NCBI GenBank assembly: GCA_947174015.1
Contig: CAMWHJ010000022.1
Coordinates: forward strand, 1 to 45,872
DNA from: an uncultured Lachnospiraceae bacterium
GTDB taxonomy: Bacteria; Bacillota; Clostridia; Lachnospirales; Lachnospiraceae
Length of the DNA: 45,872 nt
Direction: 5' to 3'
Made by a program: the position numbers and the translations under genes. Each line of letters opens with the position of its first letter. Within the stretch, counting starts at the first letter, position 1. Of the stretch, positions 27,404-37,086 are shown piece by piece. The notes under the pieces are model-generated. The model ran no database searches. It worked only from the letters and a program-made list of their open reading frames with translations, and was not told the origin of the DNA.

Positions 27404-27439
27404 ACATAAAAGGAGCAGTTTGTACTCCACTGCTCCTTT
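27404..27439 (-). terminator. Rho-independent terminator just after mcp
   Basis: An 11-bp perfect stem (AAAGGAGCAGT/ACTGCTCCTTT) with a nine-base loop, followed by TATGTTTTTA on the minus strand. It is 41 bases past the mcp stop, the first of two terminators in tandem. Confidence 0.75.
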
Positions 27440-27479
27440 ACGTTTTCTAATAATTATTCGATTTCTTCTAACTTGTTTC

Positions 27480-29258
27480 CTAATATTTGCCAAAATCTCC
27501 ATCCAAAGAAATGATTTGCTCATTTTCATTGTAATTAGAATCGATATCTCCCATAAAGCTGTTCCGACCTGATGTAAGCAGCTTATACTGCCCAATCAGA
27601 TTTCTAAGAGTAACTGCCTGATTTGACAACTCTTCGCTGGCAGCGGCACATTGCTCACTGGTAGCAGCATTTGTCTGTACCACAGTAGAAACCTGTGAAA
27701 TCGCCTGATCAATCTGGGAGATTGCTGTTGCCTGATCATTGGAAGCCACTGTAATATTACTGATTAAACCTACAATCTCATCAATGGAACCTACGATTTC
27801 ATCCAAAGATTTTGCAGTCTCTTCTGCCAGCTTTGTACCATTTCCAATCTTGCGAATGGAATCTTCAATCATCTCAGCAGTTTCACTTGCGGCAGAGGCA
27901 CTCTTTGCAGCCAGATTTCTTACTTCCTCTGCTACAACGGCAAAGCCTTTTCCATGAATACCTGCTCTTGCTGCCTCAACAGCCGCATTCAGTGCCAGAA
28001 TATTTGTCTGGAATGCGATATCATCAATAGTTTTAATAATCTTTGAAATTGTCTCAGAAGATTCATTGATGCTGTCCATTGCAGAAATCAGATCCTTCAT
28101 CTGTCCATTTTCTTCTGCTGCCATTTTCTTGATATTATTTACCAATACATTTGCTTCTCCTGCTTCTGTAGCATTTTCTTTGGTACGCTGTGTAACTTCA
28201 TCCATGGAAGCAGTAACTTGCTGCAATGCACTCGCCTGTTCCGTAGAACCCTGTGCCAACGCCTGGCTTGCATTTGCCACCTGTTCAGAACCAACGGTAA
28301 TCTGTGCACCGGCTTCCTTAATATTGTTCAATGTCATGTTCTCATCCTGAACCAGTTTATGTAATGCTTTTCCAAGGACATCCTTATTGCTTCGTGGTTT
28401 TACTTCCACAGTAAAGTCACCTTTTGCAATCATATCCGCAATTTTTGTCTGCTCCTTGATACCGGCAGCCATATGCGCAAAATTATCCATTAACTCGCCA
28501 AGATCGTCATCGTGAATCTTTTCGCAGTCCACATCCACATCACCCAATGCAAGCTTCTTAGCTGCCACGGATAATTTCTGAACCGGAATGGTAATCGCTT
28601 TCGTTAATATTATACAATATGTTAAAGTAACGATAATAGCAATTGCCAATACAACAACTAAAATTACCTCCATACCAACAAATTGTTTGTCTACTAACCG
28701 ATTGTTAGCTTCTGATGCCTTCTCCATGCTGCTCATAAGCTTTGTCAATGCTTCTTCCGCTGCATCGGCAGTAGCTTCACCGTTTGTCATAAGTGCTGTT
28801 CTTGCCTTTTCATACTGACCATTTCTTGTCAATTCTGCTGATTCCTTGGCAGAATCTATGTATTCATCCATATAGTCAGCCACTTTATTATATTCTGCGA
28901 CAATATTGGAATCAAAATAACCCAGCTTTTCTTCAAATTTCTTTAAGTATTCCTGTACGTTTGCTTCATAATTTTCCATTTCTTTGATCTCTGACTGAAG
29001 CTTTGTTGAATCATTGTTATGAATATACAAAATATTACCCAAGCGTACTTTCGTTTCGGCAAAATCGCCGTATGCCTCGCTTAAGTAATACTGTCCCATG
29101 GCATAGTTGTTATAACGATTATTGCGGGCCTTATTAATATCAGATGTGAACCAGAGGCTAACAGCTGAAATAACTATCATTAACAGTAGTATTGCAACAC
29201 TAAAAACCCTAATTTTGTTCTTAACTGTCATATCATTAATTGAAAATCCCTTTTTCAT
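27480..29258 (-). CDS. Methyl-accepting chemotaxis protein
   Basis: A 592-residue transmembrane chemoreceptor. TM1 is at about 14-36, followed by a four-helix-bundle-type sensor (about 37-190) and TM2 (about 195-220). A HAMP domain covers about 220-275, and the signalling hairpin has the conserved tip [20 protein letters not shown] near 400-420. Glu/Gln-rich methylation helices flank the tip. It is the last gene of the che operon, 15 bp after cheW, and the only receptor in the window. The ligand is unknown. Confidence 0.93.
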   Translation of the reverse strand: MKKGFSINDMTVKNKIRVFSVAILLLMIVISAVSLWFTSDINKARNNRYNNYAMGQYYLSEAYGDFAETKVRLGNILYIHNNDSTKLQSEIKEMENYEANVQEYLKKFEEKLGYFDSNIVAEYNKVADYMDEYIDSAKESAELTRNGQYEKARTALMTNGEATADAAEEALTKLMSSMEKASEANNRLVDKQFVGMEVILVVVLAIAIIVTLTYCIILTKAITIPVQKLSVAAKKLALGDVDVDCEKIHDDDLGELMDNFAHMAAGIKEQTKIADMIAKGDFTVEVKPRSNKDVLGKALHKLVQDENMTLNNIKEAGAQITVGSEQVANASQALAQGSTEQASALQQVTASMDEVTQRTKENATEAGEANVLVNNIKKMAAEENGQMKDLISAMDSINESSETISKIIKTIDDIAFQTNILALNAAVEAARAGIHGKGFAVVAEEVRNLAAKSASAASETAEMIEDSIRKIGNGTKLAEETAKSLDEIVGSIDEIVGLISNITVASNDQATAISQIDQAISQVSTVVQTNAATSEQCAAASEELSNQAVTLRNLIGQYKLLTSGRNSFMGDIDSNYNENEQIISLDGDFGKY

Positions 29259-29273
29259 AGCAAAATCTCCTTT

Positions 29274-29786
29274 TTATGATTGTTCTTCCTTTTTCATATC
29301 CTCAAGTATTTCTAAATCTTCTTGCTTGATAAGCTTTTCCGGATCTAATAAAAGCTTTACTGTATCTTCCGTTCTTGCCAATCCATAAACATATTTATTA
29401 TGCTCAGATTCCCTGTGTCCCAGTGTGGGCGGCGGAACAATATCATCTTCTAATATCGTATCTACTTCCGCTATCTTCTCCACAATCAGACCTACCACTG
29501 TGGATTTTACATCAATCACAATAATACAGGTTCTGTCTGTATACTCTTTCGGCTTCATCTTAAATCTTACTCTCACATCAATCACCGGAATAATCTTACC
29601 CCGGAGATTGATTAAGCCCTTGATGTAATCCTCCACTTCAGGTATTGCCGCTATGGGCTGCATGGCAATGATTTCATTCACATAGCTGATACTTATGCCA
29701 AAATACTCTTTGCCTGTTTGAAAAGTCATAAACTTTCCCTTTTGAGCATCTTCTTCCATCAGCTCTTCTTTTACTTCTTCTGCCAT
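29274..29786 (-). CDS. cheW: Chemotaxis coupling protein CheW
   Basis: A 170-residue scaffold that links receptors to CheA. The CheW beta-barrel core is clear: FLTFQ-type strand (FMTFQTGKEYFGISI), NLRGKIIPVIDVRVRFK, and VVGLIVEKIAEV. The C-terminus after about residue 150 is a charged helix longer than in minimal CheW. It abuts cheA with no gap and precedes mcp. Confidence 0.92.
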   Translation of the reverse strand: MAEEVKEELMEEDAQKGKFMTFQTGKEYFGISISYVNEIIAMQPIAAIPEVEDYIKGLINLRGKIIPVIDVRVRFKMKPKEYTDRTCIIVIDVKSTVVGLIVEKIAEVDTILEDDIVPPPTLGHRESEHNKYVYGLARTEDTVKLLLDPEKLIKQEDLEILEDMKKEEQS

Positions 29787-31913
29787 TTACGTTCTCCTTT
29801 CCTCATCAAGCATTAGCCCTGCAATGTCTAAAATCAGTGCAATACTGCCATCTCCAAGCTGCGTACAACCCGAAAGTCCTTTTACTTTCTTTATATAAGA
29901 AGGAATTGGTTTCACAACTATTTCCTGCTCTTGAAGCAGACGGTCAATTAAAATACACACCTGACTGCCTTCATGCTCCAATACAACCACAATGCTGTCT
30001 TCGATACTTTTCTGGGAGGTTTCCAAGTTATATTTTTCATTCAAACGAATAAATGGGTAACATTCTCCTCTCAGAACAATATATTCCTCTCCGCTTGGCT
30101 CCTGTATCAGTGCGTCTTCTCCCACTCTTACAAACTCCTGAATAGAAGCCGTTTCAAGAACAAAAGGAGTCTTTCCTACCTGTACCACGATACCATTAAT
30201 AATAGCCAATGTAAGCGGTATCACCAGTGTCATTTCGGAACCTTGCCCTTGTATACTGTCAATATCAAGTCTGCCTCCAATGGATTGAATATTCTTTACA
30301 ACCACATCCATACCCACACCACGTCCGGAATATTCCGTAACCTCTTCTTTGGTGGAAAATCCAGGCAATGTAATAAATTTGAAAATTTCCTTTTCCTGAA
30401 ACTCACTTATGGGTTTATTCTCAATAATCCCCTTTTGTAGTGCTTTTTCGTAAAGTTTCTCTGGATTTAAGCCCTTACCGTCATCTCTCACGCAAATGTA
30501 AACTTTACCGCCTTCATTTTTTGCCTCCAGCGTAATTTTTCCCTTGGCAGACTTTCCAACTTGTGTACGCTGCTCTGCATTTTCCTCAATTCCATGATCC
30601 ACAGAATTTCTCACCAGATGCATCAATGGGTCGGTAATGTGTTCGATAATATTTTTATCTACTTCCGTATTTTCTCCCACTACTTCAAATTCAATATCTT
30701 TGCCCAATTTCCTTGAAACATCAAAAACAATTCGCCTCATCTTCTGAAATACGTTTGTCAAAGGCATCATACGCATGGACATAATGACTTCCTGAAGTTC
30801 TGTGGTGATTTTTGTAAGTTGTGCCGATGCTTTCTGAAAATTGGTCAGTTCCAGTCCAGGCACTTTCAAATCAGGATTTTGCAGCACCACTGCTTCGGCA
30901 ATCACAAGTTCACCGATTAAATCCATAAGTGAATCCATTTTTTCCACATTCACGCTGATAATACTCTGCTGCTTCGGCTGATTCTTCGCCAGCGTCTTGC
31001 CCTTTCCGGTTTCCTTTGCCTTAACGACATAATCACCAGGCACTGGTGCCGGTTTTTCTTCCTTACCGGACTGTTCATTTTCATCCAGCATAATAACAAT
31101 GGGTTCTGACTCCCTTCCAAGTTCCGCCAGCCCTTTTCCATATTCCTCTGCAGTGATTTCATTCAAATCAATGCCTTCTGCCTCAGAACTTTCAATTAAT
31201 CCCAAAACTTCTTCCTTAAGACTTTTGGTCTGCAGCAGCATATGAAAACCTTCTGCCAGAATCGTATCAGCACTTGCCTCATTGGAAAGAATATCTTCCG
31301 GTGTATATAAAAGGTCTTCTGCCACTTCTTTCAATGCATAGGTTGCACTATATGCCCGGATATTACTCATCTGTGTGTCATTTCTATAATGTATCGAAAT
31401 ACGGTAAAAATGGCTGTCCTCTCCTGCCACCGGCGTGATATAAAATTGGCTGGGTTCCTCCTGTTTATTTGCCTTTGGAAGCCTGATGCCCTGTTTCTTG
31501 ATTTCACCTTTGATACACTTTAAAAATTCATCTAAGTCTTTCAAAAGCTGGCTTTCATCACCATCCGGCGTACCTCCATCCTTGATTTTATCAATCTCAC
31601 CTGTGACAAAGTCTGATACCGCAAGCACTTTCTCCACCAACTCCATATGTGGAACATCTTCCGGATGGGATTCTCTTAAATAGTAAAATACATCTTCCAG
31701 TTTATGAGCTACTTTTGTGATGTTCTCATACATCATAACTCCCGACGAACCCTTAATGGTGTGCATGATACGGAAAATTTCATTGATATCGGCATCGTCA
31801 AAGCATTCTGCATCTTGTTTTTCTAAAATAATTCCTTCCAGTTTTTCCAGAAGCTGACCGCTTTCATACAAAAACATGGAAAGCATACTGTCTGTATTAA
31901 ATTCTTCTCCCAT
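29787..31913 (-). CDS. cheA: Chemotaxis histidine kinase CheA
   Basis: A 708-residue kinase. The P1 Hpt domain carries H51 in MHTIKGSSGVM, and a P2-like region lies at about 150-280. P3 dimerisation (NVEKMDSLMDLIGELVIAEA) begins near residue 325. The P4 ATPase has VDHGIE (N/D box), RDDGKGLNP and GRGVGMDVV, and the P5 CheW-like domain is C-terminal. It should phosphorylate the receiver protein and CheB of the same operon. GGAGGAAGT precedes the ATG. Confidence 0.94.
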   Translation of the reverse strand: MGEEFNTDSMLSMFLYESGQLLEKLEGIILEKQDAECFDDADINEIFRIMHTIKGSSGVMMYENITKVAHKLEDVFYYLRESHPEDVPHMELVEKVLAVSDFVTGEIDKIKDGGTPDGDESQLLKDLDEFLKCIKGEIKKQGIRLPKANKQEEPSQFYITPVAGEDSHFYRISIHYRNDTQMSNIRAYSATYALKEVAEDLLYTPEDILSNEASADTILAEGFHMLLQTKSLKEEVLGLIESSEAEGIDLNEITAEEYGKGLAELGRESEPIVIMLDENEQSGKEEKPAPVPGDYVVKAKETGKGKTLAKNQPKQQSIISVNVEKMDSLMDLIGELVIAEAVVLQNPDLKVPGLELTNFQKASAQLTKITTELQEVIMSMRMMPLTNVFQKMRRIVFDVSRKLGKDIEFEVVGENTEVDKNIIEHITDPLMHLVRNSVDHGIEENAEQRTQVGKSAKGKITLEAKNEGGKVYICVRDDGKGLNPEKLYEKALQKGIIENKPISEFQEKEIFKFITLPGFSTKEEVTEYSGRGVGMDVVVKNIQSIGGRLDIDSIQGQGSEMTLVIPLTLAIINGIVVQVGKTPFVLETASIQEFVRVGEDALIQEPSGEEYIVLRGECYPFIRLNEKYNLETSQKSIEDSIVVVLEHEGSQVCILIDRLLQEQEIVVKPIPSYIKKVKGLSGCTQLGDGSIALILDIAGLMLDEERRT

Positions 31914-31946
31914 ACTTCCTCCAATCTTAAGGATTTCCTCTTGCTT

Positions 31947-32339
31947 TTAAATCAGCTTCAGCTTTTTCAAAACCTTTTCAAATTTTTCCACGTCAATGGG
32001 CTTTCCAGCATAGGCTTCACAACCAAGCTCAAATGCCATTTTCACATTGCGTTCATCATTTAGCGCTGTGGTCATAATCACCTTAATGCGTTTACTTTTT
32101 GGGATACCTTTCTGTGCCTCGATATCACGGATGGCCTTTAGCACCTGATACCCATCCATAACAGGCATCATAATATCAAGACATGCTAAATCATATGGTT
32201 CTTCATCTTCTAATGCCATCATAAAGGCATCGACTGCTTCTTCACCATCCACCATCACATCACATTCCCCATACCGTGACAGTTGTTTATCCATGAATTT
32301 TCGAGTGGCGAAATCATCCTCTGCCAATAAAATTTTCAT
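31947..32339 (-). CDS. Single-domain response regulator (CheY-like)
   Basis: A 130-residue receiver: acidic pocket EDD near 7-9, phospho-acceptor D55 in CLDIMMP, the Thr in VIMTTAL and the Lys in AGKPID. It sits between cheA and cheB, so CheA is its likely donor. The sequence departs from textbook flagellar CheY (LDIMMPVMDGYQVLK resembles general receivers), so its target may not be a flagellar switch. Confidence 0.88.
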   Translation of the reverse strand: MKILLAEDDFATRKFMDKQLSRYGECDVMVDGEEAVDAFMMALEDEEPYDLACLDIMMPVMDGYQVLKAIRDIEAQKGIPKSKRIKVIMTTALNDERNVKMAFELGCEAYAGKPIDVEKFEKVLKKLKLI

Positions 32340-32371
32340 TCATCCCTCACTCCTTTCTAAATAATTTATAT

Positions 32372-33394
32372 CTATTTGCTTAACAGGCTGTATACTTTTC
32401 CTGCTATCGCCGACAGCGACATGCGGTATTGCACCGCACCAATATCATAGGCAACTTTAGGCATTCCATACACAACACAGGTGGCTTCATCCTGTCCAAT
32501 AGTCTGTGCTCCTGCGTTCCGCATTTCCAAAAGCCCCTTTGCTCCATCGCCTCCCATACCAGTTAAGATGACACCAACCGCATTTTTTCCTGCAACTTTC
32601 GCAACCGAATTAAACATGACGTCCACAGAAGGGCAATGTCCGTTTACTCTTTCAACGCCCTTGCATTCCACTTGATAACAATTGCCTACCTTCACAAGAC
32701 GCATATGTTTATCACCGGGAGCAATCAAAACCTGCCCCGGAAGAACTCGATCCCCAGTCTTTGCTTCCTTCACTGCAACCTCACACTGATTGTTTAATCG
32801 ATCCGCATACATTTTGGTAAAACCCGGAGGCATATGCTGAACAATAATCACTCCCGGAATATCCCGCTTAAAGCATCTTACCACTTCATAAATTGCCTCT
32901 GTGCCACCGGTAGATGCACCGATTGCAATCACACGCTGCTGATTTGCACTGCTGATACTTGTGGCGATTGCACCAGTATCTATACGTTTTAATTTTCCTA
33001 CTTTTGCTGTGGAAGCAATCTTCACCTTTGCTGCAAGCTCCTGGGTCAGAAAACCATTGAGCTGTGCCGGATTTAAATTATCCGGTTTTTTGACAAAATC
33101 CACCGCCCCTGCTTCCAGTGCATCAAACACCTTATCGCTCAAAGAACTTATCATAACCACAGGAAGAGGATATTGCGGCATCAGCTTTTTTAAAAAATCA
33201 ATTCCACTCATTCTTGGCAATTCCACATCAAGGGTCATAACATCCGGCTTATATTTCACAATGGCATCCCTTGCTTCATAAGCATCCTGTGCCTGTGCCA
33301 CCACTTCAATATTCGGATCGGATGCCAGTCCTTTCACAAGCATATTTCGAAACATTATGGAATCATCCACAACCAATACTCTAATCTTCCTCAT
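32372..33394 (-). CDS. cheB: Chemotaxis protein-glutamate methylesterase/deamidase CheB
   Basis: A 340-residue two-domain enzyme. The receiver (about 1-125) has D56 in MTLDVELPRM. The methylesterase domain (about 150-340) has the Ser in GASTGGTEA, the His in VQHMPPGF and the Asp in MGGDGAKG. It removes methyl groups from receptor glutamates when phosphorylated by CheA. It starts one base after cheR. Confidence 0.95.
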   Translation of the reverse strand: MRKIRVLVVDDSIMFRNMLVKGLASDPNIEVVAQAQDAYEARDAIVKYKPDVMTLDVELPRMSGIDFLKKLMPQYPLPVVMISSLSDKVFDALEAGAVDFVKKPDNLNPAQLNGFLTQELAAKVKIASTAKVGKLKRIDTGAIATSISSANQQRVIAIGASTGGTEAIYEVVRCFKRDIPGVIIVQHMPPGFTKMYADRLNNQCEVAVKEAKTGDRVLPGQVLIAPGDKHMRLVKVGNCYQVECKGVERVNGHCPSVDVMFNSVAKVAGKNAVGVILTGMGGDGAKGLLEMRNAGAQTIGQDEATCVVYGMPKVAYDIGAVQYRMSLSAIAGKVYSLLSK

Positions 33395-33395
33395 A

Positions 33396-34208
33396 CTAGT
33401 TTCCCTGCTTTCTATAAATTGATGGTTCTATGTACTGAAATTGTGTTTTTCCCCGATTCAGACTTTCCGTAGTGCCAATAAACAAATATCCTCCCGGTTC
33501 CATATGATCATAAATTTTCTGAATCACCTGATACTTGGTATCATCGGGAAAGTAAATCATTACATTTCGCAGAAAAACAATATGAAACTGCTTTCGGAAA
33601 GGAAATGGATTCATTAAATTAAACTGTCTGAAAATCACCTCTTTTTTCAGTTCATCCTTCACTTGATATTCTTCCTCATTTATACGTTTAAAGAACCGCT
33701 GCTTCCACTTAGGGGGCAAAGGTCCAATTTCCTCCTTTAAATATATGCCGCGAGTAGCATGTTCTAAAACCCTTGTAGAAACGTCAGTTGCCAAAACCTT
33801 TGTATCCCATGTTTTATGTTCCAGTCCAAAGTAATCCATCAGCAGCATCGCAAGAGTATAAGGTTCTTCTCCTGTGGAAGAAGCCGCAGACCATATACGC
33901 AAATCCCTGTCTTTTCCTGCTTTTGTCTTTGCCCAAGGCAGCACTACACGCCTCATGTAATCAAAATGAGTACTTTCTCTCATAAAATAGGTATGATTTG
34001 TAGTCAATACATTGATCAAATCAGTGGCTTCTGTTCCTTTCGGATTCGCCTCAACCTTTGCCATGTAATCATCGTAACTTGCATAACCATTACGAACAAG
34101 ATAATTTTCAAGTCTACCGCCTACCAGCACTCTTTTTTGACTTAAATCTATGCCATAATTGTTCTTGACATATAATACAATACGCTTAAATTCATTGTCG
34201 GTAATCAT
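33396..34208 (-). CDS. cheR: Chemotaxis protein methyltransferase CheR
   Basis: A 270-residue SAM-dependent enzyme that methylates receptor glutamates. It has an N-terminal helical domain (about 1-75) followed by a Rossmann domain with the SAM-binding loop RIWSAASSTGEEPYTLAMLL and FLRNVMIYF. The block TNHTYFMRESTHF is typical of CheR. First gene of the che operon, with its own consensus promoter upstream. Confidence 0.94.
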   Translation of the reverse strand: MITDNEFKRIVLYVKNNYGIDLSQKRVLVGGRLENYLVRNGYASYDDYMAKVEANPKGTEATDLINVLTTNHTYFMRESTHFDYMRRVVLPWAKTKAGKDRDLRIWSAASSTGEEPYTLAMLLMDYFGLEHKTWDTKVLATDVSTRVLEHATRGIYLKEEIGPLPPKWKQRFFKRINEEEYQVKDELKKEVIFRQFNLMNPFPFRKQFHIVFLRNVMIYFPDDTKYQVIQKIYDHMEPGGYLFIGTTESLNRGKTQFQYIEPSIYRKQGN

Positions 34209-34272
34209 ATTCTTTTCCCCCGATATCCAAACTGTATTCTCTCCTGTTTTTTACTGTCAAAACATATTATAT

Positions 34273-34301
34273 ATCATAAAACTTTTGTATTTCTTTGTCA
34301 A
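34273..34301 (-). promoter_or_regulatory. Sigma-A promoter of the che operon
   Basis: TTGACA, 17-bp spacer, TATGAT on the minus strand, about 58 nt before cheR. This is a housekeeping-type promoter. No SigD-type (TAAA/GCCGATAA) flagellar promoter was seen there. Confidence 0.8.
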
Positions 34302-34362
34302 TTCTTTCAATAACCATTCTTTCACTTTTGTTTCTTTCCTTTAATTAAAGAACACTTTTACA

Positions 34363-35439
34363 TTAATCTCGAATCATCTGCCGCCAGATCTTGTTGAAAA
34401 CTTTTACAATATCCGGATCATAGAGACTGCCGCTTCCATCATTGATAATCTGAATGATTTCTTCCATAGAATCTTCCCGCTTATCTCTTCTCTCTGCAAC
34501 TAAATTATCAAAATCATTTGCCAGTGCAGTAATTCTTGCTTCTAAAGGTATCTCTTCTCCCTTTAATCCAGGGTAGCCTGTTCCATCCCAATTTGCATGA
34601 TAGTATCTTGCAATTTTCACTGCCATGGATAAGAACTCACCATGGTTCTGGTCTGCACAGATTTCTTCCAGCACCTTAGCCCCTTCTTCCGAACATTTCT
34701 TGATATACTCCAGATTGCTGCCACCAATATCACCATCACACGAATTGGCATCCTCTGCCACGACAAAGCTTCCAATACCATGAATTTTGGCTGCCGTATC
34801 AATGGTTTCAACAAATTCATCCGTAATTTCTTTTTCATCTCCGGGCAGAAACTGGAGCCCCTGTGCCAACAGTCCACAATAGTAACCCACATTATCTAAA
34901 TGCTCTCCCAGAGTACTGTTTCTTTTTTTCATAATCTTTTCCACAGCCAGCAGTACTTTTTTCTGTTCCCGCTGAAGCTGCTGTTTCTGAAACTCCAGCA
35001 GTTTATGCATCTTTCGGTTATAGTCTGCCATTTCCTGCTGCATTCGATAACTGTTCAGGTGATTGTTCACCCGCATGATAACTTCTGTCGCATCAAAGGG
35101 CTTTGGTATAAAATCCACGGCTCCGGCTAAAAAAGCCTGTTTTTTTTCCTCACTGGTATTTAACACAGTAATAAAGATAAAGGGAATGTCTCTGGTTGCT
35201 GCATCACTCTTTAATATTCTGCAAAATTCCAGTCCATCCACTTCCGGCATGGATAAGTCCGACAAAACAAGTGTGGGCATGGTTTCTTTCATAAGATCGA
35301 TGGCTTCTTCCACACTGAGTGCACATAATGTCTTGTACCCTGCATGGGAGATTATATTTTCCAAAATTTCCACATTCATGCTAATGTCATCTACAATCAA
35401 TATGGTAGGAACATCTTTTTTCATGTTTTCTGATTCCAT
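34363..35439 (-). CDS. Response regulator with degenerate HD-GYP domain
   Basis: A 358-residue protein. The receiver (about 11-130) keeps the acceptor D61 in LSDLSMP. A charged coiled linker (about 135-170) leads to an HD-GYP-like domain. The canonical HD pair is HG (H220-G221) and the HHExWDGxGYP block reads YYHANWDGTGYP (279-290), so metal ligands are missing. The GYP and GEEIPLEARI parts remain. This predicts loss of cyclic-di-GMP hydrolysis, perhaps leaving a binding or partner role. It is 14 bp after the histidine kinase, with GAGGAGG at the start. Confidence 0.87.
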   Translation of the reverse strand: MESENMKKDVPTILIVDDISMNVEILENIISHAGYKTLCALSVEEAIDLMKETMPTLVLSDLSMPEVDGLEFCRILKSDAATRDIPFIFITVLNTSEEKKQAFLAGAVDFIPKPFDATEVIMRVNNHLNSYRMQQEMADYNRKMHKLLEFQKQQLQREQKKVLLAVEKIMKKRNSTLGEHLDNVGYYCGLLAQGLQFLPGDEKEITDEFVETIDTAAKIHGIGSFVVAEDANSCDGDIGGSNLEYIKKCSEEGAKVLEEICADQNHGEFLSMAVKIARYYHANWDGTGYPGLKGEEIPLEARITALANDFDNLVAERRDKREDSMEEIIQIINDGSGSLYDPDIVKVFNKIWRQMIRD

Positions 35440-35453
35440 ACCTTCCCTCCTCT

Positions 35454-36878
35454 CTATAATTCTCCCATTCTTTCTGTGAAAGCCTTTTTCACATCCTCAT
35501 ATCTATCCATGCTTTTTTCATAATCGCTTTTTCGGATGACCATTTCCATTCGCAGAATCTTTCTTTTCATCTCATCATCCCCATTTTTCGCCAGTTCCTT
35601 TATGGTGGATGCCAGCATTTCTGCCTTATCCCATGCTCCCAGTTCTATGGACAGCACCAGCTTATCCATGCGTTTTTTAATTTCTTCTCTGTTGGCATTT
35701 TCTCCAAACCGCAGAAAGTTCTCTTCTTCCCTTTCGTGATCCTCCTTGGTGAAATTCTCCCAGCTCTCATATACTGCATTATTTCTCTCTTCCACATTCT
35801 GATTGGTGCGAAGTTTCACAGAAAAAGAAAAAGTGCTTCCTTTTCCCTTTTCACTCTCCAACTGAATTCTCCCCTGCATCAGTTCTACCAGTTGTTTTGT
35901 AATCACAAGTCCCAGACCGGTTCCTCCAAAACGTCTCGTGATGGATGCATCCGCTTGATTAAAACTCCGAAACAATTTATTCTGCTCCTTTGGAGAAATC
36001 CCAATACCACTGTCTCTGACCATAAAGAAAATTTCTACTTCATCATTTACCTGCATTGTTCTGCTGACTACCACATCCACAAAACCTATCATCGTAAATT
36101 TAATGGCATTGGACAGCAGATTATTCAGAATCTGAACCAGACGAAGTTCATCTCCAATCACAAACTGTGGAATTCTCTCATCCACATTTACTCCAAAACG
36201 CAGTTCCTTCTTATTGATTTCCGCACTGTGGGTTGCAATCACCCTATCCATCATTTTGTAAAAGTCAAATTCTTTTTCTTCTATGGTAAACTTACCCGTT
36301 TCCAATTTGGCATAATCCAATATATTATTAATAATCGCTAACATGTTTTCGCAGCAATATAAAATAATATCCAAGGTCTTTCTCTGTTCTTCATCTTCCA
36401 CTTTATCTAAAAGCTCCATAGCATGACCTTTGATTCCGTTTACCGGTGTTCGGAGTTCATGGGTAATGTTGGCAGTAAACTCGTTTCTTTCCCTGAGATT
36501 GGCTTCCTCCTCTTTCTTTAGCTTACGAATTCGTGTATTCATATCCTTCCAACCGGTGATATCCTCTGCCAAAAGAACATAAGTATCATCTTTATCTCCC
36601 GGAAAAATACGGACATCCGCTGAGAAGCAGGAACTGTTCTTTCGATACATGGCTGACTCTTTTTTTTCTTCCAGTCGGTTTTTAATAAAATCCCCCGGAT
36701 CCAAAAAATCTTGTCTGAAAATCCAGGACATATTGCACTTTACCAATTCATCCTTTTCATATTCCAATTTATTAGCCGCTGTCTTATTTGCAAAAAGAAT
36801 GTCTCCCTGCCTATTGAAGACGAAAACCAGTTCCATGGTTTCATCTGCAATTCGGGAATTTAACCATTCAAATCCCAT
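35454..36878 (-). CDS. PAS sensor histidine kinase with degenerate Hpt-like tail
   Basis: A roughly 474-residue cytoplasmic kinase. A PAS domain (about 8-110) is followed by a HisKA with H140 in NITHELRTPVNG, then an HATPase with NLLSNAIKF (N box), DSGIGIS (G1) and FGGTGLGL (G2). After about residue 375 a helical tail resembles Hpt (LGAWDKAEMLASTIKEL) but has Ser/Thr where the phospho-His should be. There is no receiver domain. The start chosen is the ATG of MGFEWLN (GGGAG eight bases upstream); the ATG at 36905 is also plausible, and the TTG at 36968 lacks a ribosome site. It forms a pair with the receiver/degenerate HD-GYP gene downstream. Confidence 0.85.
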   Translation of the reverse strand: MGFEWLNSRIADETMELVFVFNRQGDILFANKTAANKLEYEKDELVKCNMSWIFRQDFLDPGDFIKNRLEEKKESAMYRKNSSCFSADVRIFPGDKDDTYVLLAEDITGWKDMNTRIRKLKKEEEANLRERNEFTANITHELRTPVNGIKGHAMELLDKVEDEEQRKTLDIILYCCENMLAIINNILDYAKLETGKFTIEEKEFDFYKMMDRVIATHSAEINKKELRFGVNVDERIPQFVIGDELRLVQILNNLLSNAIKFTMIGFVDVVVSRTMQVNDEVEIFFMVRDSGIGISPKEQNKLFRSFNQADASITRRFGGTGLGLVITKQLVELMQGRIQLESEKGKGSTFSFSVKLRTNQNVEERNNAVYESWENFTKEDHEREEENFLRFGENANREEIKKRMDKLVLSIELGAWDKAEMLASTIKELAKNGDDEMKRKILRMEMVIRKSDYEKSMDRYEDVKKAFTERMGEL

Positions 36879-36982
36879 AGCTTTCACTCCCTTTCCATAC
36901 CTCATTATCTTTCCTTCGAAATCTTCCCAAAATTTCCGGTATATTGCCTCATTCCCATGAAACAGCAAATCTTTGTTTATAA

Positions 36983-37002
36983 ATCAATTTCCCTAAATTG
37001 AT
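36983..37002. promoter_or_regulatory. Perfect inverted repeat upstream of the kinase gene
   Basis: An 8-bp perfect inverted repeat (ATCAATTT, 4-bp spacer, AAATTGAT) about 105 bp before the kinase start, with TATAAA next to it on the minus strand. It could be an operator or small hairpin. No good -35 was found. The 399-bp interval 36879-37277 otherwise holds only the structured element and no convincing gene. Confidence 0.35.
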
Positions 37003-37086
37003 ATTTAAGATATTGAAATCAAACAGAACAGTTTAGAAGGATATATTTATTCCTCAGAAAGAGGGAATGATTACTAGTATTATCAA

